Shown here: in pieces, positions 1-12,636 of the stretch
How the letters are laid out: each line of letters starts with the position of its first letter
How positions within the stretch are numbered: the first letter of the stretch is position 1
Assembly: GCA_963082975.1 (NCBI GenBank)
Contig: OY720344.1
Span: 6,807,580 to 6,871,579, forward strand
Length of the DNA stretch: 64,000 nucleotides
Direction of reading: 5' to 3'
DNA from: Labia minor
Lineage: Eukaryota; Arthropoda; Insecta; Dermaptera; Spongiphoridae
Made by a program: the position numbers and the translations under genes
The notes under the pieces: model-generated
The model's input: only the letters and a program-made list of their open reading frames with translations
Told to the model about the DNA's origin: nothing
Databases searched by the model: none

Positions 1-74
1 TTTAAATATATACATATATAAAAAGGGAATAAGATAATATATTAATAAAATTAATAATAAAAAAAAATGTTTAC

Positions 75-204
75 TTATTAGTTTGTCATAATCAATTCCT
101 TTTTCTGATGAGCTCAAAACTGTCCAGGGATCAACAAAATCTTCGTTAGTTTCAATATCATCATTGGACGAAATATCATTATTAGGCACTAAATCGGATG
201 ACAT
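75..204 (-). CDS. WARS1: Tryptophanyl-tRNA synthetase, first coding exon (partial)
   Basis: The minus strand from the ATG at 204 reads 43 codons plus one base and ends at a splice donor (GTAAAC, 74-69). The translation ends with [21 protein letters not shown], a conserved block just before the catalytic core of eukaryotic cytoplasmic TrpRS. That enzyme charges tRNA-Trp with tryptophan in the cytosol. The first ~20 residues are acidic and Asn/Asp-rich. There is no room for a WHEP domain, so this start gives a short N-terminus unless upstream exons exist. The Rossmann-fold core and anticodon-binding domain must lie beyond the left edge. The gene is divergent from BRAP. The identification rests on one motif-rich exon but is specific. 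The exact 5' UTR is unclear: a possible minus-strand donor (GTGAGT) lies near 350-358. Confidence 0.88.
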
Positions 205-2895
205 ATTGGCAGTCAAAAATAGATAGGTATTGCAAATATATAATAAATTAAATCAATCAAAGTTTTCTGTCATTACTATCATCAAACTCGTGGCAGGTGT
301 TAACAGAAGTAATCTTTTCTTTAGTAGCACAGATTATCTTTAAGTTACACTCACTCCGGGTTAAATTATGAAACCAAATTTTAGCACATCGGGCCATCTC
401 GTGTCACATACCCATACTAATTTTATAAAAACGTTATAAAAAAGCGGGCTTTTTGTGTCTGTTTTTTTTCTTTTCTTTTTATGAAGGAATATTGTGTGAA
501 TGTTGGGAATTAAAAAATTATCTACAATCTTTTTATGTAATTAACATATCCAAAAGAAACGAATAATTTTTTATGTATATATACAATATATATTTGAAAA
601 TAAATAAAAATTATAAAATTATATTTACAAATTATGTGATGATCTCACTATTAAACATATCTTATTTACATATTGTTTTTTTAATATATTGTATTAAATA
701 TTTGCAATTGCTGCCTTCGGATCTCGAATTTGTAAGCACAAGGTAGTCTATGACGAGGGGATAACACAACTGGGGACTGGGGGATGATGTTATAAGACTG
801 TATAAGACTAAGGAAATTCACTTTTAAATTATGCTTGCTCTGCAGAAGTGCGATGTCTTGAGCGCCTGCAGAGTTAAAATTGGGTGCCTGTAGCGCCATC
901 TTTTATGCGGGGCTCAAAAACTAAACAAGGATTCAGCAGGTTCAGCTGGGCGGGCTGAGTGAGATGGGCTTGGTAGTTACGTAAGGCCTCGTGTGATGAC
1001 GCTTTTTTCATATTCAAGCGGCAAAAGTAAGATTTGTAAAATTTTCATTCAGACAAAAATTATTTAAATTTTTAAATTAACTAAATAATAAAAGAAAATA
1101 AAAAACCAGAGTAAGTGAAAAAAATATTAAAATATTAAAAATAAATAATTAAATAATGAATGAATTAAAAAATTAATTTGTTTCATGCAAAATGGAATAA
1201 AATTAACCTAACTCTGATTATACGAGAAATTAAAAAAACATGAATTTATTCAACCTAAATAGCTTAAAGTAACCTGTAATTAAATATTTTACTAAAGGAT
1301 TTTTAATGACATTATCTTTGTCTTTGAGTAATTAATTTTAATTAAACAATTCTTTTAAAAAGTTTTACATCCATTTTTAGAAGCGATTTAAACGCATTTG
1401 GGTATTTATCATTTTTATATATTATCTCATCATAACCTCGAAGCTCAAAAATTACTTTAATTTTTCAAACAAGTCAGGTATCAGGTATGATAATGTATTT
1501 TTATAACGTTTTTATCAATTTCACTTCATGTCTGTCTGTCTGTCTTTTCGCTCTTATAACATTGAAATCAATTTTTCATCCCCTTAAATTGAGATAGACT
1601 TGAAAATTTTTATAGATATTTCAATGGATTCCTAGAAGGTATGGAAGAAATATAATCAATAATTAATAACAATTAACTAATTAATTTTAATGTAATTAGC
1701 GATTAATTGCTTTAATATTTAAATTTTTATTCACTTTTTATTCAATATTGAGTTGGTTTTCATTTTGAAAAGAATTCAAAATAATTTATTATATTAAAAG
1801 AATAATTTTTAATTAATATAATAATTATGATAAATATATTATAAAAAGATTACTTCAATAATAACATTTACTTAATATAATTATAATCATTTTTAGAAGA
1901 TTAATATTTTCTTTTTGTTTTATTCTATTTTCTTGTAAAACATCATCTACATCTTTTTCTCATCTTAGATCCTTTTCTTTGAATAATTTTATTTTATCGA
2001 ATTTAATTATCTTTGAATAATTTTATTTTTATCGAATTAAATAGAATAAAATAATATAAATATAACAAAAATTTAATAAAATAACTATATTTTCATGAAC
2101 TAAAAATAATAAAATAATTTTTCTATAAGCCTGTCAAAGTTTATGGATGAATTGCTTCAAATTCAACGAAAAACGTTGGGCGCATTTAGTTGGTATTTTA
2201 TCGTTTCTAACATCTACTTATAAATTTTATTTTACAAATTGTTAAAATTTAATTTTTTTTTTAATATAATTAATAACATAAGCAAAAATTATATAAAATA
2301 TATTAATATTAAAATTGAATATAAGTAGAATCTTCTATTTAAAAATATTAACAAGAAAATAATTTAAAGTAATTTAATTAAATTAAAATATAATAAAATG
2401 TAAGAAATTATTAACACAATAAATGAAAAAAATTATGAATACTTTAAAATAAAAAAATTGTTATTTTAATTAAATTAGGAGGATGGAGAGTAATTTTAAA
2501 AAATATCGTTTTAAAATATTTCAAAATCTTTAAATAATAATATATTTATATACATTTTAAAAAAATTTAAAATATATATTTTGTATATTTTTTATTAATT
2601 AATTAATTTATAGAACTCATAAATCATTATTATAATTATAATGAAAACAGCTGACTCTTGAAACATTTTTGATTCATATTTTCATTTATATTTACGTTTA
2701 TATTAAAAAAAAAAAAAAAAAAATATATTTATTCAGTTTCTTTAATTCTCTTTTGATAATTATAATTTTAATTTTAGTATATTTATTTCTATTTTATTTT
2801 TCTATTTTTAGAAAAAGTTGTAATAATTTTAAATGTGATAATTCTTGGGTCAAAAACATTCTATGTTGACAGATCAACTGATGTAGATTCTTTCA
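205..2895. other. Divergent intergenic region between WARS1 and BRAP
   Basis: About 2.7 kb, mostly AT-rich. The likely WARS1 5' UTR is just right of 204. A GC-richer block at about 690-1010 contains AAGATGGCGC on the minus strand (893-902), which resembles a YY1/TISU site and opens a 72-codon minus-strand ORF (899-681) that I do not recognise. A family D repeat occupies about 1498-2195. From 2200 to 2895 I see only AT-rich sequence, including a homopolymer A run near 2705-2722. The BRAP transcription start should lie somewhere in the right half, but no core promoter is clear. Confidence 0.5.
1498..2195 (+). repeat. Family D repeat (HINE-like), copy 1
   Basis: Begins TTATAACGTTTTTAT, then has TTCACTTCATGTCTGTCTG and, further on, a block from 1592 (GAGATAGACTTGAAAATTTT) to CCTAGAAGGTATGGAAG. 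It ends with TTTTTCTATAAGCCTG, AAAGTTTATGGATGAAT and CGAAAAACGTTGGGCGCA. These blocks recur in the same order at 57677-58248. AACGTTTTT near the left end and AAAAACGTT near the right end form a short inverted pair. With the TGTCTGT microsatellite anchor this recalls families A-C, but the 3' hairpin is not clear. Ends are approximate. Confidence 0.55.
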
Positions 2896-5800
2896 ATGTC
2901 GATTTTAGTTTCTTTGTGCGTTATAAGAATTGTCGAATGCTGGGACGATATCTCTTCATACAAACTTGATTCAGAAAGCTCAGGTAATTTGTTATAATTT
3001 ATAATAATTTTTTTTTTTAAATTATTTTATTATCATATTTAATTTTATTTTCTAACTTAAAAAACATTTATAATTTATTTATATTTTTTATGTTATATTT
3101 CACTTAAAAATACAATATTTATCTTATCATTAATAAAAATATAAATTAATTTTCTCTCAAAGACTAGTAAGTAAAACAAATTTACTTTAATATAGGTTAG
3201 TTTTGTCTCAATGATGAATTTCAAATAAACAAAACCTTTAATCATTTATATTAAAGAAATTAAAATGGATATGGTTGATTTATTTTAATTAATCATAAAA
3301 TTAAACTGAATTTCATACGCGTTCTTATTTTCAAGCGAAAACCTTTTTGTGTTATTTAAAGAAATACATTATATATATATATATATATATACTAATCCAT
3401 TTATTATCCCTCGTTAAGCCTTAAGAAATGATATTAACTACATAAAATTAGCTGTTTATATAATACATTATAAATTCTTATGTTAAATAATTATTTTGGT
3501 GTTTGATATGAAATAAACAAATTCTAGTTGCAATAATAAAAAAAAATCGATTTGATATTTATAATTATCTAAAGAAATTATTTAATTTATTATTCTGAAA
3601 ATAAAATTTAATATAGTAATTATAATCATTTTTACGGTTTCAAATATTTCAGGTGCTTGTAGTGAAAGTTTAATGGCAGATCAACCTTCGGCTTCAACTG
3701 TCACCTCCACTGGCAGAGCTAGACGTGGTCGAAGACAACCACGAGAATTAAGAATAGAAACTTACTCAAGAACAGATGAAGAAGGGGAAAATCCTGGACC
3801 ATCGCCAGGTCTTTTACCAGAAGGTTTTTAAGTTTTGTTTTTTATTTTTTTTTTTATTTAAATAAAACTAAATTTTTAATTACATTTAATTTAAATTAAA
3901 TTACTTTTTTCAGATGATGGCAAAAGACGACAATTTAGTGAGTGTGAAAGTATAGCTTCAGGAGCAAGTGGAGGTGGGGGTGGATTACCGATAGGACCAA
4001 TTCAATTTATTAGTGGTAATCCGTTTGTGGAAACAACTAAAGGATTGCTTCATTTATTTAAACAAGAGTAAATTTTATTTTTACTTCATTTCTTTTAAAA
4101 ACATTAATATTGGAATGAGCTTTTCAAAAATGTTCACATTGATGAAATGAAATTAGGTTTATCTGTTAAAAATTCTAAATTTTTGAGCTGGATGGCCCTG
4201 AAAGTAAGGATTGGTTCACATTCCAACATCATAAATCATTTTGTTGGTATGTCAGTATTTTCAAAACGTCGTTGATTTACAAACGGTTTAGAGTTGCTTG
4301 TCGTAGATTGACACAAGTAGATTCGAACCGAAGATAATGCAGTAAAAATGGTGGAATCAGAAGAATATTGTCTAAAATGAGATTATCAACAATTTAAACC
4401 ATTGATCAAAATCCACGTAGATTAGATAGTTAGAAGAGAAGGGACATTTTTCTGTGCTTGGCTGGAAACTCTTGGATCACACGACTTACTCACTATAATT
4501 TAAACCACTTGTTGACTTTAAAAATCCAGGTTTACTTTAAAAATTTAATAATAAGATATCAAAAAATGACTTTATGACTAGTTTCTCTTAAAATATGAAC
4601 TATCTTTCTAAAAGGACTTTCAATTTGGAGGGCAATTGCCAATATTTTATAGTTGGCGATGTCTTGGAATAAAGCATTTTACCAAATTAAAATTGTTTTC
4701 TTTTAGAGAAGATTAAAATTTCTAAATCTGCATAACGTACTTCTGAACTACATATATCCTTCTCTTTAAATAATAATTTCTAATTTTTTTTTAAATTAAT
4801 GTCATTCAAATCCAAATGAAATATTTTTTTAAATAGTATAAAATTATTGATATTCAATTTTATTAATTTTTGTTTATCATTCATTCAATTTTCTAATTCT
4901 TTTTTAGTGAATTAACCAGCTTGGAAGAGGCAGCTGCTCGTAGTCAAACTTTTTGCATTTTAGCTGTTCCTGCAACTATGACATGCTCAGATCTTTTAAC
5001 ATTTACAGCAGCTTGTCATAATGATATAAAAGCTTTAAGAATTATACGTGATAGAGTTCCTAATCAATATATGGCTCTAGTTACTTTTAGAAATCCAGTA
5101 ATTTCATAAAAATATTTTAAAATTATTTTTATATAAACAAAATTATTGTGTTTGAATCTAAATGTTTTACTTTTAGAACGCTGCTCATGAATTTTATACA
5201 ACTTTCAATGGTGCTCCTTATAGTTCACTTGACCCAGAGTGTTGTTGTCATCTTGTATTTGTTTCTAAAGTTGAAACTATTTCAGCCGATGGGTATTAAA
5301 ATTTAATTTCTATCATTAAAAGATTTTTAATCTATATTTAATAATAATTGTAACTCAGATTTATTTCAAATCCACTAATTTTAATTTTATAATTATATAA
5401 ATTTTAATAATTCATATTATATTTAATATTATATATATATATACTCTATTTAATTTTAATATGATTATTTTTTTTGTTTAGACCAGGGGATTCATTTGGG
5501 CCACCACCTGCAGGTCATACAGAACTTCCACTCTGTCCTGTCTGTTTAGAAAGGATGGATGAATCTGTTGATGGAATACTAACAATTTTATGCAATCATA
5601 GTTTTCATGGAAGTTGTCTTGCAAAATGGGCTGACATTAGGTATTCATATTAATATCATATAATTGCTAACCCTCATATATTAATAATTTAAATAAACAA
5701 TAAACTAAACCAACTAATTACGCGAAAATTAATTTATTTTGTTTTTAGTTGTCCTGTATGTCGTTATGTTCAAACACCTGAAGTAGTTGCTGATAATCGA

Positions 5801-7443
5801 TGTTTGGAATGTCATTCCGCTGACTCTTTATGGATTTGTTTAATATGCGGTCATGTTGGATGTGGAAGATACGTACAGGGCCATGCCTATGAGTAAGATC
5901 GAACGATTAAGAAATTCATAAATTTTATTTGATATATCGGTTTATATATTAATATTAAATTATTGGATTATTCTCTTTTATAAAGACATTATCTTACAAC
6001 GCAACACTGTTATTCAATGCAACTGGGAAATAATAGAGTCTGGGATTATGTTGGTGATAATTTTGTACATAGACTTTTACAAAATAAAGTGGATGGAAAA
6101 CTTGTACAAGGCGATTCCCAAGATAGTAAAGAGACTGGAGTAAGTATTTAAAAATTTCGCAAAATAAAAAATATTTATTAATAAACTAGGTAAAATATAT
6201 TGAATATAGTTATTTTATTTACTTAAGTTTTTAGTTATCTTTTTCTTTAATAACTATTTAGAATATTTTCAAATTCTCAATATATTATTTAAATTTGAAA
6301 TATTGATTAGAAATATTTGATATTTTTAAAACAATATATTAATATATATATATATATAATGTCATTTTTTGTTTAATTACCTTTTTATTTCTTAGAGAGA
6401 CGAAAAATTAGATTCTGTTCAATTGGAATTTACATATTTGTTAACATCCCAACTAGATTCACAACGCCTCTATTTTGAAGAAAGATTAACAAAATTAGAA
6501 CAACAAATGTTAGAAGAGGTATATTTATTAACTCTTTTAACTTTTATATAAATCTGAATTTACTAATTATTGTTATTAAATGAATAAAAAAATATTAATA
6601 ATTATAGAATCGTCAATTCAAAGATAAATATTTACAATTAACAGAAGAAAATTTTGAATTAAAATCAAAACTAACACAGGCATCAAAAGACAAATTACTT
6701 ATTGAAAAAAAGGTAATAGTTTTATTTTTTATTTTAAATTTAAAATTAAAAAATGATTCAGTTATATTATTTATTAATTATAAAATTTTATTAAAATAAC
6801 TCTTTAAAAATTAACTTTATATTATAATTTTACACATTTCAGATGCAACAATTATCTACACGTTTGGTAACAATACAATCTGAATTACATGATGAACGAC
6901 AAATATCAGAGGCATTAAGAATTAATCAAACCACGTGGAAAAATAAATTTACAAATTCAAATTCTGAATTCACAAATATTATCGAAAAGAAAGATAAAGT
7001 ATTAAAATATAGAAAAAATTAAATAATAATTTATATTAAATAAAAATATACCTTTTATTTTTCTATTTAAGGAAATCGCTGAATTAAATGATTCAATGCG
7101 TGATGTTCTATTTACACTTGAAGCTAGAAGTGAAATTGAGAGAAGCGCAAATAGGGAAGAAATTTCTCAGGTAAATCTTTGTGTGAATTTCAAATTATAT
7201 TTATAAATACTATATAATGGGTATAAAAATTTAAATTTAATATTAAATTATTCATATTTATAACATTTTCTATTTCACTAAATGTATTTATTTATGTACT
7301 TTTATATTCATATACAATAATATAATAACAAAAAGAACACTTTTTATTTACTTCAGGGACAAATCGTATTGGGAACTCCTGCTCAACCATCAACAAGTAC
7401 TGGACGAAATAAAAAAAGCGGACATAGAAAGGGACGTCGATGA
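2896..7443 (+). CDS. BRAP: BRCA1-associated protein (BRAP/IMP), RING-type E3 ubiquitin ligase
   Basis: Thirteen exons: 2896-2983, 3653-3823, 3914-4067, 4908-5097, 5177-5292, 5482-5640, 5749-5892, 5986-6139, 6396-6518, 6608-6712, 6843-6998, 7072-7170, 7357-7443. They join in frame through GT-AG introns to 1746 nt, 581 aa, close to the ~590 aa of animal BRAP. Order: N-terminal strand [14 protein letters not shown]; basic, Gly-rich linker; BRAP2/RRM-like domain at about 120-235 ([29 protein letters not shown]); RING-H2 with ligands C258, C261, C277, H279, H282, C285, C294, C297; UBP zinc finger with C311, C314, C323, C326, C331, H338, H342, H348; coiled coil at about 395-540; basic tail. In the known family the protein binds ubiquitin and nuclear-localisation signals in the cytoplasm and restrains Ras/MAPK scaffolding. 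All metal ligands are present. The start was chosen because it restores the conserved N-terminus. Confidence 0.95.
4068..4907. other. BRAP intron 3, contains an unrecognised relic
   Basis: This is the longest BRAP intron (840 bp). Between about 4130 and 4520 base composition is more balanced than in the other introns, with short broken reading frames. It may be a decayed mobile-element or pseudogene fragment. I could not match it to any family here. The flanks are plain AT-rich sequence. Confidence 0.35.
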
Positions 7444-7526
7444 AATAAAATTTATCTAAAATATTTTTCCTCACAAATTCTTCACAACATACTTCATTTT
7501 AAATTAAATTATCTATTCTTATATCA

Positions 7527-7532
7527 AATAAA
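7527..7532 (+). terminator. Poly(A) signal of BRAP
   Basis: AATAAA 84 bases past the BRAP stop codon, the first good hexamer in a short AT-rich 3' UTR. Other AATAAA hexamers occur by chance in this AT-rich DNA, so the cleavage site is an inference. Confidence 0.6.
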
Positions 7533-8562
7533 GATTATATATATATATAATTAGAAGAAAAGATAAAATAAAAATTTGCAGTTATATTTTGCATGTTCTT
7601 AATATGAATTGTTAAAATATTGTCTGAAACAAATACACCATCATTTCTTAGAAATACGCGTGATAATTATATAGAGGATGCTATTATATATTAATTTAAA
7701 CCAAATGAAGAGATATCGAATAAATAATAAAAATCCTGCTACATTTAATTTGTACTTATTTTAATTCAATTGAAAATTATTATTATATAAACATATTATA
7801 TAACATGTTATATTTAGTAATAGTTTTTATTTGAAAAATTTATAATAAAATATTTTCTTAATTCATAATAAATAATTTATTCCTTATATTTTTGACTTAT
7901 TTTTAATTGATACTTCATAAATATATATATATATATATATATACATATATATAAACAAAAAGAAATAAACAATTATAAAATTCTATAAACATTTAATTAC
8001 TATTAAAACATTTATGTAATATTTAGTTTGAGATAATAGTCTGAAATTTTGATAGTAATAAATAATAATTTAAATATTGTAAGGATGAAATTTCAAAGTT
8101 GTTTTATTATATTAAATATTGAAAATCTTAGGATCCATTTATTCAGAGTTGTTTTTATATTTTTAATTTAAAAAAAAAAAAAAATAATGGAAATGATTAA
8201 ATTTATTTAAAATTTTAAATATTTTTGTTATTTCTTTTAAAATATTAATTAAGTACTCATTTTAACAGTTAAAAATAAATAAACTTTCGTGTCTTGGGTT
8301 CTTATTTAATCTTTAAATTACATATTATATTTTCTATAAATTATATACCTATTACAATTTAAAATAAACATTCAATATTTATTTATATTTGAATTCATGT
8401 GTAAGAAATGAACCGAACCGCCATTATTTCAAAGAGTGAAAGAGAGAGAGAGGGATAGTTAATGGAATGGTTCATAGATGTCAGGTAAAGCTTATCGGGA
8501 ATTCCCATAAACTGTTTAACTAAACACTAGATGTCCCCTCTTTGCGTTCTCATCCCCCACCA
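7533..8562. other. AT-rich intergenic sequence downstream of BRAP
   Basis: Contains an (AT)n tract near 7920-7952 and low-complexity A/T sequence. Composition rises from about 8405, with a short GA run at 8440-8451. I see no gene or recognisable repeat. Confidence 0.5.
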
Positions 8563-8829
8563 CAGTGCCTTTGGGATCGTGCTCACACACTCCTCCACCA
8601 GCCCTCTCTAATACATTCAGTCTTCATTTTGCAGTGGAACAAGTACAGTGCGCAGGCGTCTGTCACGTGATTGGTAATTTTCATTACTTCTCAAGATTCT
8701 TGGAAAACCACATCGAGGCTTGTTTATGTCACAATTTCCAAGTAGTCACATCTTTTTAGAAGAAGTCATCTTAGTCACCCAGTGTAAAACCCGATTGGTT
8801 ATTGAAGACAACTTCAGTCTTTCTTTTAG
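8563..8829 (+). promoter_or_regulatory. Candidate promoter and non-coding first exon of STAT
   Basis: A sharply GC-richer block in AT-rich surroundings. It has TCACGTGATTGG (8663-8674: E-box palindrome joined to an inverted CCAAT box), a second inverted CCAAT box at 8794-8798, and a strong donor AG|GTAAGT after 8829. A polypyrimidine acceptor (...TTTGGTTTAAG, ending 9494) precedes the mini-exon at 9495, so a first exon ending at 8829 could splice there. A second GC-rich stretch at 9160-9310 may be an alternative start region. All of this is inference; no transcript is visible. Confidence 0.45.
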
Positions 8830-9494
8830 GTAAGTCGTGTGAGCGCACATCATTATCGTCACTTTGATAACATTCTTTTTTTTTTTTTTTTTTTTTTTTT
8901 ACTTTATTTTGTTATTAATATCTCTTACGTATGCGTGAAAGTGTTAATCATTCATTTTTCAATTGCTTTAATTTTATATGATTATAAATAAATATTTATA
9001 TCTATATCTATATCTATATCTATATATGTATATATATATATATAAGAGAGAGATAGTGAGTATTTATTCAATTGATATGTTAATATAAAATTTTAATTGT
9101 TAATTTGGCACCTGAATTAAAAGTATAACCCTCTGCTTGTGTAAGGCATCGATGATAATTTGTTGAGTGAGTATCCGATTGGATCAGTGCGAGAGACGCG
9201 TTCGCTCTCCTCCTCGATAAACAATGCACGGAATTCTCGGAAAGACGAAGGCGCCGACCGGGCAGCGGAAGGCCGCCGTCTTCCTCTGAGAGAGTCGCAA
9301 CCAACCAACCAACTAACGCAAAGCAAACACACCAAACTCAACTTATTCTATTTTCCAATCAAAAAATAAATAAATTAATTAAATAATAGTGCTAAAACTT
9401 AGATACTAAGAAAGAAAGAACAAGTATTAAAAAAAAACAAACAAAGTTGGTGTTCTTTTTTGTGATTATCTCTCTTTTTTCTATTTGGTTTAAG

Positions 9495-9561
9495 TCTCTA
9501 AATGATAAAATGTCAGAAGAGATGAAACCACGTTCCGCGTGCAGATATGAAGATAATCACT
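9495..9561 (+). CDS. Candidate 5' coding mini-exon of STAT (alternative N-terminus)
   Basis: Bounded by a pyrimidine-rich acceptor ending at 9494 and a good donor GTGAGT at 9562-9567. It has ATG at 9510 in a good context (AAAATG) and 17 codons plus one base, MSEEMKPRSACRYEDNH. The leftover T joins CC of the exon at 48441 to make a serine codon. Reading then stays open ([11 protein letters not shown]) into the canonical STAT Met at 48473. It would add 28 residues to the STAT N-terminus across a 38.9-kb intron. The joined frame is open over the 32 nt upstream of the canonical ATG. Alternatively it belongs to an unrelated transcript or is a chance ORF. Confidence 0.45.
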
Positions 9562-10786
9562 GTGAGTAAAGAACCAAAACGTTCATTCATTCATTCATTC
9601 ATTCATTTATCCTTTGGGAAAATTTAAAAATTCAAACCCTTTCATACAATAATATATGTAACAGATATAAATAAAATGAAATTAGTAACTTATTTTATAA
9701 AAATTATGAATAAATTTATTATTATCATTATTACATATATTATATATAATAAACTGAATATTATATATTATAAATTGAATTCCATATTAGATAGTTTATT
9801 ATTATTATAATAAAAGTTATGATTTTAACTCAAAATAAAGAACCATATTATGAATTCAAATTTCATTATTATGATTTATTTATTTATTTTTTCAAATTAT
9901 TATTATTATAATTTTTAAATTAATTTTATTCACTTATCTCCAAGAAAAATGAAATTAAAAAAAAAAAAAATAATTATAATTATTTTTATATACACTATAC
10001 TATTGAAACTATCATATTTTATCAGTTATGAGAAGAAAAAAAAATGAAAGAAAAGATTTAACAACTTTTCTCTTATCTTTGGTGAAAGAAAGAAATAAAT
10101 ATTGATTATTTTAAGAAAAAGAAATTAAATTTTAATAAAAAAAAACAAATAAATAAAACGGTATTTTTTGATTAATTCAACGAAAAACAAATTTTTTCTC
10201 GATGTTAAATAATTTGAAAGCTTGTAGGAAAAGAAAGAACAAATAAAAAACAAAAAACAAACCATTGATAAGATTCGTCTCTTGTTTTATTAGAAGATTG
10301 ATTGTAAAAAAAGCAACCTTTTTAGTAGTGGATAGATATAGATTATTTATTTAATAAATTAAAAATTATTGATTTATTTTTCTTGAAATTTATTATTGAT
10401 ATATTAAATATGTACATTTTTTCAGTTTATTTTTTAAAATAATATCTTTTAATATTAAATGAATTTAATATATGTAATAAGAATATATTTTCAATATAGA
10501 ATATATAGAATATAAAAAAATTTCGGTAAAGAAATAAATCTTTAAAATATTTGGATATTTCTTTATTTAATTTCTTTCTTATATAATTTTATCGTTTATT
10601 CTGCAAATACACTAATATAGTATTTGTGTTAAGAAAAAAGGGTTAATGTGTTATCTACTTTACTTTTTTTTTTTTTTATTTTTTTTTTAAATATATATAA
10701 TAATATATTTAATCAATGAAAGAAATCTGGCAGGCAAAGAAAAAGAAAGAATGGGAGCTTTGCGCGATCCAAGACGGTCCATACGC

Positions 10787-10819
<33 letters not shown>

Positions 10820-10842
10820 CATATATATATTTAATCAGAAAT
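9562..10842. other. AT-rich putative STAT intron
   Basis: (CATT)n at about 9583-9606, several A/T homopolymers and a short (AT)n at about 10802-10830. No gene or dispersed repeat was recognised apart from these tracts. Confidence 0.45.
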
Positions 10843-11341
10843 AAGCTGGAGTGTCTCCACTCGACTATCTCGCAAATTTGAATTGGATAAATTAACATAT
10901 ATTATATTTAAATTAAATTTAATTAATTATAAATTAAATTTAATAAATAATATTTATTAAATCAGCGCATGTTTGGCTCTTTGTTGATGGCACCACGTCA
11001 CGTGTTGGCGCGTGATTTGCAGTGTTAAAAAATTAATTCCGGTACTTTCAGCTATTCGATCAAGCTGAAATTATATATATAGCAGTTTTATACAATTTTT
11101 AATCAGGTGAATAATTATCAAACATATATCTTTATTTTTACGGTCACTTTAGAGGAAAAAAAAACGTGGTAGGTAATGACTCTCTTCCGGTTGAGCTTCA
11201 TTTCTCAAAAGTTGATAGAAATCTACGAGTTTTGAATACCAAATTTCATTATTCAGGAACCTTCAAAACGTATAAAAACATCAAAATCTCGACATCGAAA
11301 ATTTTCATGGTCGCAAAAACTATCTCTGGCGAGATAGTAAA
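10843..11341 (-). repeat. Family B HINE-like element, internally deleted
   Basis: Read on the minus strand it starts TTACTATCTCGCCAGAGATA and ends GCGAGATAG, TCGAGTGGAGACACTCCAGC. The middle of the element, with the GT microsatellite and its flanks, is missing: the sequence passes straight from the AAATTTGGTA island to the left part. Confidence 0.75.
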
Positions 11342-12116
11342 AAGCATGTGAAATTTATTTTTCTTATTTTCTGTCAATCAAATATTTGTTTGAAATCAAA
11401 GTTTTGTTTTACTGAAAAACAACTGAATTATAATCCCATTTCTTCATATTGAAAAGAATAAAAACAAAAAAAAAAACAAATAAATTTTACAAATTTCCTA
11501 AACCTTTTTACTTTAAATTCAATGAAAATTTGATTTATTATTTATTTGATTCTTTTCAAACCTCATAAATCTCTCTCTGGGTTGACACTCCCTAAGGGTA
11601 TATTTAACATCCTTACCCCCAGGTGACTGACTTCTCATGGATATTATTAGCAGGTACCTGAACAATATAACAGGTGTGTGTGTAGGGGGGGGGGCTACCT
11701 ACAGAGTAGTAAAGGGCATCCTACCTTTACATTCTTAATAATTCTACAATTACTTTTTAAATAATGACGAGATTTTATTCACTCAAAACTATTATTTGAA
11801 AATCCTTTAAAACTCTTTCATATTATTATTTCAATTTTAAATTTATTTTTTCACCCTTGAAATAAAATACAGTGATTGGAAACAACATAAAAAAAGTAAA
11901 TAAATAAAATTTATAGGTATATAGTATATTTGCACGTGTACCTTCTTTTTACTAAATTGTTATTCTAATTAAAAATTAAAATTATCTAGTTGAAATATAC
12001 TTTTACTTATACCAGTACAATATTACTTATATTAACAATATACATAAAAAAAATAATACAAAAATTTAGCAAGTGAAGGGAAGAAATTAATAATTTCTAC
12101 AATAAGATAAATAAAA
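11342..12116. other. Unique sequence with a GC-richer island
   Basis: The stretch 11570-11740 is unlike its surroundings: it contains GGGTTGACACTCCCTAAGGG, CCCCAGGTGACTGACTTC and a run of ten G at 11687-11696. No ORF or repeat copy elsewhere in the window was found. It may be a conserved non-coding element in the STAT intron. Confidence 0.35.
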
Positions 12117-12117
12117 A

Positions 12118-12636
12118 TGAGCTGTGGCCAGGCACAGAACCGACCCACGTTTTGAAATAAATTAATTTCAAAATAACATTATAAATATATATATAAAGTA
12201 TCAAAAAAAAATAAATATTTTTTAAAACTTGTATTAAAAGGACTAAATTATATTATCTTGGTTTTGATTTTTAGTTTAATTACACATATATTAATTACTA
12301 CTATATTTCAAGTGAAATATTTTCCGACAATTAATATAAAATTAATAATTTGTAAACTACCACTTCCGATTTCCGGATTTAAACCAAAAAAGTTGATGAA
12401 TTCATGCTACTGATGCATTAAGCAAATATACCAAATTTTATCAAAATCTGTTGAGCCGTTCAAGTTATACACGTCTATACGGGCACATACACAAAGGACA
12501 GACGGACAGACATCATGTTAAAAATACTTTTTTCTGTTAACAAAATGTATGATTCATGGAGATATGTAAAAATCTTCACATGAGAAATTTGGTGTGAAAG
12601 CAATACCTCCCCTTGCTATCGTCGGGCGGTAAAAAA
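12118..12636 (-). repeat. Family A HINE-like element, divergent copy
   Basis: The minus strand starts at TTTTTACCGCCCGACGATAG and ends with the CTGTGCCTGGCCACAG hairpin region. It retains TGTCTGTCCGTC, AAATTTGGTATATT and the CGGAAG island. The part with the paired TGACGTCA sites is replaced by AT-rich sequence. Confidence 0.75.

Noticed and set aside
9080-9369. Three overlapping frames of ~70 codons in the GC-rich block
   Set aside because: They overlap on both strands, as expected where stop codons are rare in GC-rich DNA; more likely a 5' UTR or promoter.
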